Below are positions 61,092 through 64,000 of a stretch of DNA of 64,000 nt, one piece after another. Below the pieces are notes generated by a model. The model was not told the DNA's origin, did not search any database, and saw only the letters and a program-made list of their open reading frames with translations. Positions within the stretch are counted from its first letter, which is position 1, and each line of letters starts with the position of its first letter. A program made the position numbers and the translations under genes. Source of the DNA: Bacteroidota bacterium (GTDB lineage: Bacteria > Bacteroidota > Bacteroidia > Flavobacteriales > Weeksellaceae); assembly GCA_023461035.1 (NCBI GenBank), contig JAEWOD010000012.1, positions 68,612-132,611 on the forward strand, read 5' to 3'.

Positions 61092-63280
61092 CCTTTACAG
61101 ATGTACATACAGCGATTTCCTTTATTTCAGATTCTGCTCAAATTAATTATGAAGAAAGCTTTGAGCTTTCTCAATTCTGTTCAGTCTTACTTTCAAATAA
61201 AGAAGAAGAAAATCATGGAAGAGATATAGTAATACGAATTCTTGATGTTTGGGAGAAAATTCCTGAAACTACAAAACCAATATGGAATTCATTAACCGAA
61301 GCTGCTGGACTATATCCTTATGTTAATCCAGAACAATTATCGGAAAGTGCCTTGCTTAGGTATGAATATCATAAATCTCCTCATCTTCGTACTATTTATT
61401 TGCATGAAGAACAGCAAAAGCTTTCAATAGAGTTACAGAGTAAACGTTCAGTGGTTGTGAGTGCACCAACAAGTTTTGGTAAGAGCCTTTTGATTGAAGA
61501 ACTTATTGCGAGTGAAATTTATAAGCAAATAGTTATTATTCAACCCACGCTTGCATTACTTGATGAAACAAGAAAAAAGCTCTTAAAGTATCGTAGTTCC
61601 TACAAGATAATAGTTTCTACAAGTCAGGAGCCGGATGAGAATAAAGGCAACATATTTCTTTTTACAGGTGAAAGAGTCGTTGAATATGTAAATTTCCCGC
61701 AAATTGAGTTTTTTGTAATAGATGAATTTTACAAACTTAGCCTTGATAGAGATGATGATAGAGCAATTACATTAAATCAAGCTTTTCACAAACTACTAAA
61801 ATTTACAAATAAGTTTTACTTATTGGGGCCAATGATTAAAAGTATACCTGTCTCTTTTAAAGAGAAATTCGACCTTACTTGGTTTCCCACAGAATTTGCA
61901 ACTGTTGCAGTTGATGAAAAGAGTCTTGAAATAACAGACCGGGTAAAAGCAAAAGAAAAGAAAGAGCTAAAAAAGAAAGCACTTTTCGAGTTGTTATCAG
62001 ACACAGATGAGCAAACTTTAATTTATTGTTCTTCACCAAGTAAAGCGACAGCGCTATGTTTAGAATTCATCCAATATTTGAAAAGTCAAACTCACTCTTT
62101 GAATACAAACAGCTCTGAGAACCAAGAGATGAGTGATTGGATAGCAGAAAATGTAAATCCTAACTGGTCACTAATTGATGCCTTAAATCATAGAGCAGCT
62201 TTCCATCATGGTGCTCTACCTCGACACTTGGGAAGCTCAATTGTTGATGCATTTAACAATAGCGAAATTCGTTGGTTATTTTGTACATCTACATTGATAG
62301 AGGGGGTTAATACTTCTGCGAAGAATGTAATTCTTTATGATAAAGAAAAAGGAACAAAACAGATAGACTTTTTTGATTATAAAAACATTGCAGGTCGTTC
62401 TGGAAGGATGAAAAAACACTTTATCGGAAATGTTTACCGATTTGAGAAGCGACCAGAGCAAACAGAACTTTTTGTTGATATACCTCTTTTTAATCAGGAA
62501 AATGCTCCTCTTGAAATATTGATTTCATTGGAAGAGAATGAATTAGAAAACACTGCCAAACAAAGGCTTCAAGAATTCAATAATCTTCCCGAAGAATTAA
62601 AACAAGTAATGAAAAAAAATTCTGGAATCAGCATTGAGGGGCAGCAAAAAATCATTGATGAGATAGAAACAAACATTTCCACAAACAGATATTTACTAAA
62701 CTGGAACCAATATCCAACTTATGACCAATTATTATATGTTTTGGATTTGTGTTGGAGATATCTTTTAAAACCCGGGGAAAATAAGGCGGACGTCCGAAAC
62801 GCCAGACAACTTAGTGTTTTGACAAATAAGTATGCGAGATTACAATCTATCTCTGCTTTAATTAATGATACCATTAATGACAATTATTGGAGAGAACAAA
62901 TACCAGATAAACAAATTCGGATTGACAAGCTTTCTTTTTTCATATTAAATGTTACGAGGCACTGGTTTGATTATAAACTCCCCAAATGGCTATCAGTTGT
63001 ATCAGAACTGCAAGAATATGTTTTGAAAAAAAATAACCTACCTTATGGTAACTATTCATATTTTGCAAGTAGTCTCGAACATGGTTTCTTACCATCTAAT
63101 TTAGCAGCATTAATGGAATATGATATTCCTATATCAGCAATCAATAAATTAAAATCAATCCTCAATCAGGAAAGAGCACCTGAAGCACTTATAACTTTTG
63201 TAAATCAATTATCAGATGAAGAATTGAAGAAAAAAGGATTATTACCATACGAGATAAACAAACTAAGAAGAGCTTTCTAA
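61088..63280 (+). CDS. hamB: Hachiman defence helicase HamB
   Basis: A 730-residue SF2 helicase: Walker A SAPTSFGKS (125-133), a DEFY motif II (IDEFYKL, 211-217) in place of DEAD/DEAH, motif V STLIEGVN (401-408) and motif VI NIAGRSGR (433-440). The C-terminal ~290 residues are helical. Presumed DNA-damage/phage-DNA sensor that frees HamA. Confidence 0.93.
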   Translation: MTFTDVHTAISFISDSAQINYEESFELSQFCSVLLSNKEEENHGRDIVIRILDVWEKIPETTKPIWNSLTEAAGLYPYVNPEQLSESALLRYEYHKSPHLRTIYLHEEQQKLSIELQSKRSVVVSAPTSFGKSLLIEELIASEIYKQIVIIQPTLALLDETRKKLLKYRSSYKIIVSTSQEPDENKGNIFLFTGERVVEYVNFPQIEFFVIDEFYKLSLDRDDDRAITLNQAFHKLLKFTNKFYLLGPMIKSIPVSFKEKFDLTWFPTEFATVAVDEKSLEITDRVKAKEKKELKKKALFELLSDTDEQTLIYCSSPSKATALCLEFIQYLKSQTHSLNTNSSENQEMSDWIAENVNPNWSLIDALNHRAAFHHGALPRHLGSSIVDAFNNSEIRWLFCTSTLIEGVNTSAKNVILYDKEKGTKQIDFFDYKNIAGRSGRMKKHFIGNVYRFEKRPEQTELFVDIPLFNQENAPLEILISLEENELENTAKQRLQEFNNLPEELKQVMKKNSGISIEGQQKIIDEIETNISTNRYLLNWNQYPTYDQLLYVLDLCWRYLLKPGENKADVRNARQLSVLTNKYARLQSISALINDTINDNYWREQIPDKQIRIDKLSFFILNVTRHWFDYKLPKWLSVVSELQEYVLKKNNLPYGNYSYFASSLEHGFLPSNLAALMEYDIPISAINKLKSILNQERAPEALITFVNQLSDEELKKKGLLPYEINKLRRAF

Positions 63281-63579
63281 CAAGATAAAATTCTCAAAAT
63301 TTGAGGGAGAAGGAATCCTATTAGAAATGACCCGTCATTGTTCAAAAAGGAAAATGAAATTATTTTGAAGGGGACGGGTATGCTGAAAAATATTTCCGGT
63401 CAGGATTTTTGAACTTTTTTATTCATTCCAATAAGCAGATGGTTTAGGTAACAACTGATTAGCAAAAGTTATCTCTATAGGTTTTCATATCTTTTCTCTA
63501 TATTTACCAACAAAATAAAACAACGGTTGTTCATTGTAATACTGGGATTGTCGAAGAAAATAGATTTGGCAAGTTGACA

Positions 63580-63623
63580 ATAAAAAAGTGTTTAGAAGTT
63601 TCACGGTGGGGAAATGGTGGGGA
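63580..63623. repeat. Right-end integrase arm-like repeats
   Basis: ATAAAAAAGTGTTTAGAAGTTT (63580-63601) then GTGGGGAAATGGTGGGGA (63606-63623), matching the left-end pair (50918-50957) in reverse order. Between hamB (63280) and here, about 300 bases are intergenic with no gene recognised. Confidence 0.6.
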
Positions 63624-63644
63624 AAGAAAACAACCCCAGATAAA

Positions 63645-63669
63645 AAACCCGCTGATTTTCAGCAGGTTT
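63645..63669 (-). terminator. ssrA terminator
   Basis: AAACCCGCTGA (63645-63655) and TCAGCAGGTTT (63659-63669) pair with one mismatch, followed on the minus strand by a T run. It lies on the island side of the att repeat. Confidence 0.75.
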
Positions 63670-63680
63670 CTTTATCATTA

Positions 63681-63694
63681 AGTGGAGCTGGCGG
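63681..63694. other. attR (right att-like repeat, in ssrA)
   Basis: Same 14 bases as 50765-50778, here forming the 3' end of the tmRNA acceptor stem and T-arm start. Confidence 0.75.
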
Positions 63695-64000
63695 GAGTCG
63701 AACCCGCGTCCAAACAGGGAAACCATACGCTTTCTACACGCTTATTCCGGACTTCATTTTCGAGCGTTGGCAATACCCGGACCACCCACCACCGCCTTAG
63801 CCTCTAAAACTTCACACAACAAGCGAGGCATTGCCATGCTATTCCCGATTTACCTGCACCGCTTGACCAAAGAACTTCGGAACAACAGTCTCTGAGCGAT
63901 GTCTCGTCCTGTCACCTGGTGACTGGATAAAGCTTCAAATCTACTATGCTTCGATTAAGCAGCGAGAGCGTATTTGTTTTCGCCAATTAATTTTTTGTCC
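63683..64000 (-). ncRNA. ssrA: tmRNA (partial, 3' end and tag)
   Basis: The minus strand ends with GGGTTCGACTCCCGCCAGCTCCA, the conserved tmRNA T-arm and acceptor (shown here only in pieces because of length), at base 63683; CCA is not encoded. The tag frame GGC GAA AAC AAA TAC GCT CTC GCT GCT TAA (complement of 63984-63955) gives GENKYALAA, the Bacteroidota tag. The 5' part is beyond the window. Confidence 0.95.

Larger units (their letters stand above)
50765..63694. mobile_element. Genomic island inserted at the 3' end of ssrA
   Basis: AGTGGAGCTGGCGG occurs at 50765-50778 and, as the tmRNA 3' end, at 63681-63694. Between them, ~12.9 kb hold a tyrosine integrase at one end, cargo without housekeeping genes, and a defence pair at the other. 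Gene content, codon use (more AT-rich) and the att-like direct repeat agree. The boundaries are inferred from the repeat and not from a comparison genome. Confidence 0.85.

Noticed and set aside
63588..63800. Coding frame on the plus strand across the right border
   Set aside because: It overlaps the tmRNA gene on the opposite strand, whose structure and tag are certain.

Overview
The window reads as a chromosome segment of a Bacteroidota bacterium, most likely class Flavobacteriia (Weeksellaceae/Chryseobacterium-like). The grounds are T9SS type A sorting tails, a GLPGLI protein, DUF2911, a fused CcoN/CcoO oxidase, promoters of the form TTTG-N19/20-TAnnTTTG, weak use of Shine-Dalgarno sites, and a tmRNA tag GENKYALAA. 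No species is claimed.

Bases 1-50766 are ordinary chromosome. On the minus strand they begin with the end of a cbb3 oxidase cluster (ccoI-ccoS-ccoNO), with a divergent Crp/Fnr regulator. A Fic protein, HflX and a DUF2911 protein follow. A complete trpE-G-D-C-F-B-A operon (16206 to 9183) is preceded by a leader peptide with three consecutive Trp codons and an attenuator hairpin that nobody needs to guess at. A REP-associated tyrosine transposase with a 50-bp tandem repeat and flanking palindromes sits just upstream of trp. Then come a sodium:solute symporter with a 38-residue partner, a PIG-L deacetylase, an HD hydrolase, T9SS cargo proteins, rpsP-rimM, glnS, tag, ndk, nadB, recA, a second Fic protein inside a palindromic operator array, bcp, a NUDIX hydrolase, a BlaI/BlaR1-type pair with its operator, mfd, a DODA-type dioxygenase and a ThuA protein. 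The intergenic gaps hold several families of short hairpins whose arms differ while the architecture is kept, plus a 191-bp MITE-like element.

Bases about 50765-63694 form a genomic island of about 12.9 kb inserted at the 3' end of ssrA (tmRNA, minus strand, right edge). A 14-bp direct repeat of the tmRNA end marks both borders. The left end carries a tyrosine integrase behind a long structured leader, an excisionase-like HTH protein, and a protein with family-A DNA polymerase palm motifs A, B and C, all apparently in one operon. Next are a MerR-type metal regulator diverging from a lipoprotein-YnfA pair, a 112-nt nested hairpin (38 bp in five stems), three small secreted proteins, a 700-residue protein with a C-terminal PD-(D/E)XK nuclease domain, and a Hachiman anti-phage pair (HamA DUF1837 nuclease and HamB helicase) next to the right border.

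The most interesting parts are the polymerase-bearing integration module, the 700-residue nuclease next to Hachiman, the nested hairpin, the operator array around the second fic gene, and the three consecutive repeat types in the BlaR1-like protein.
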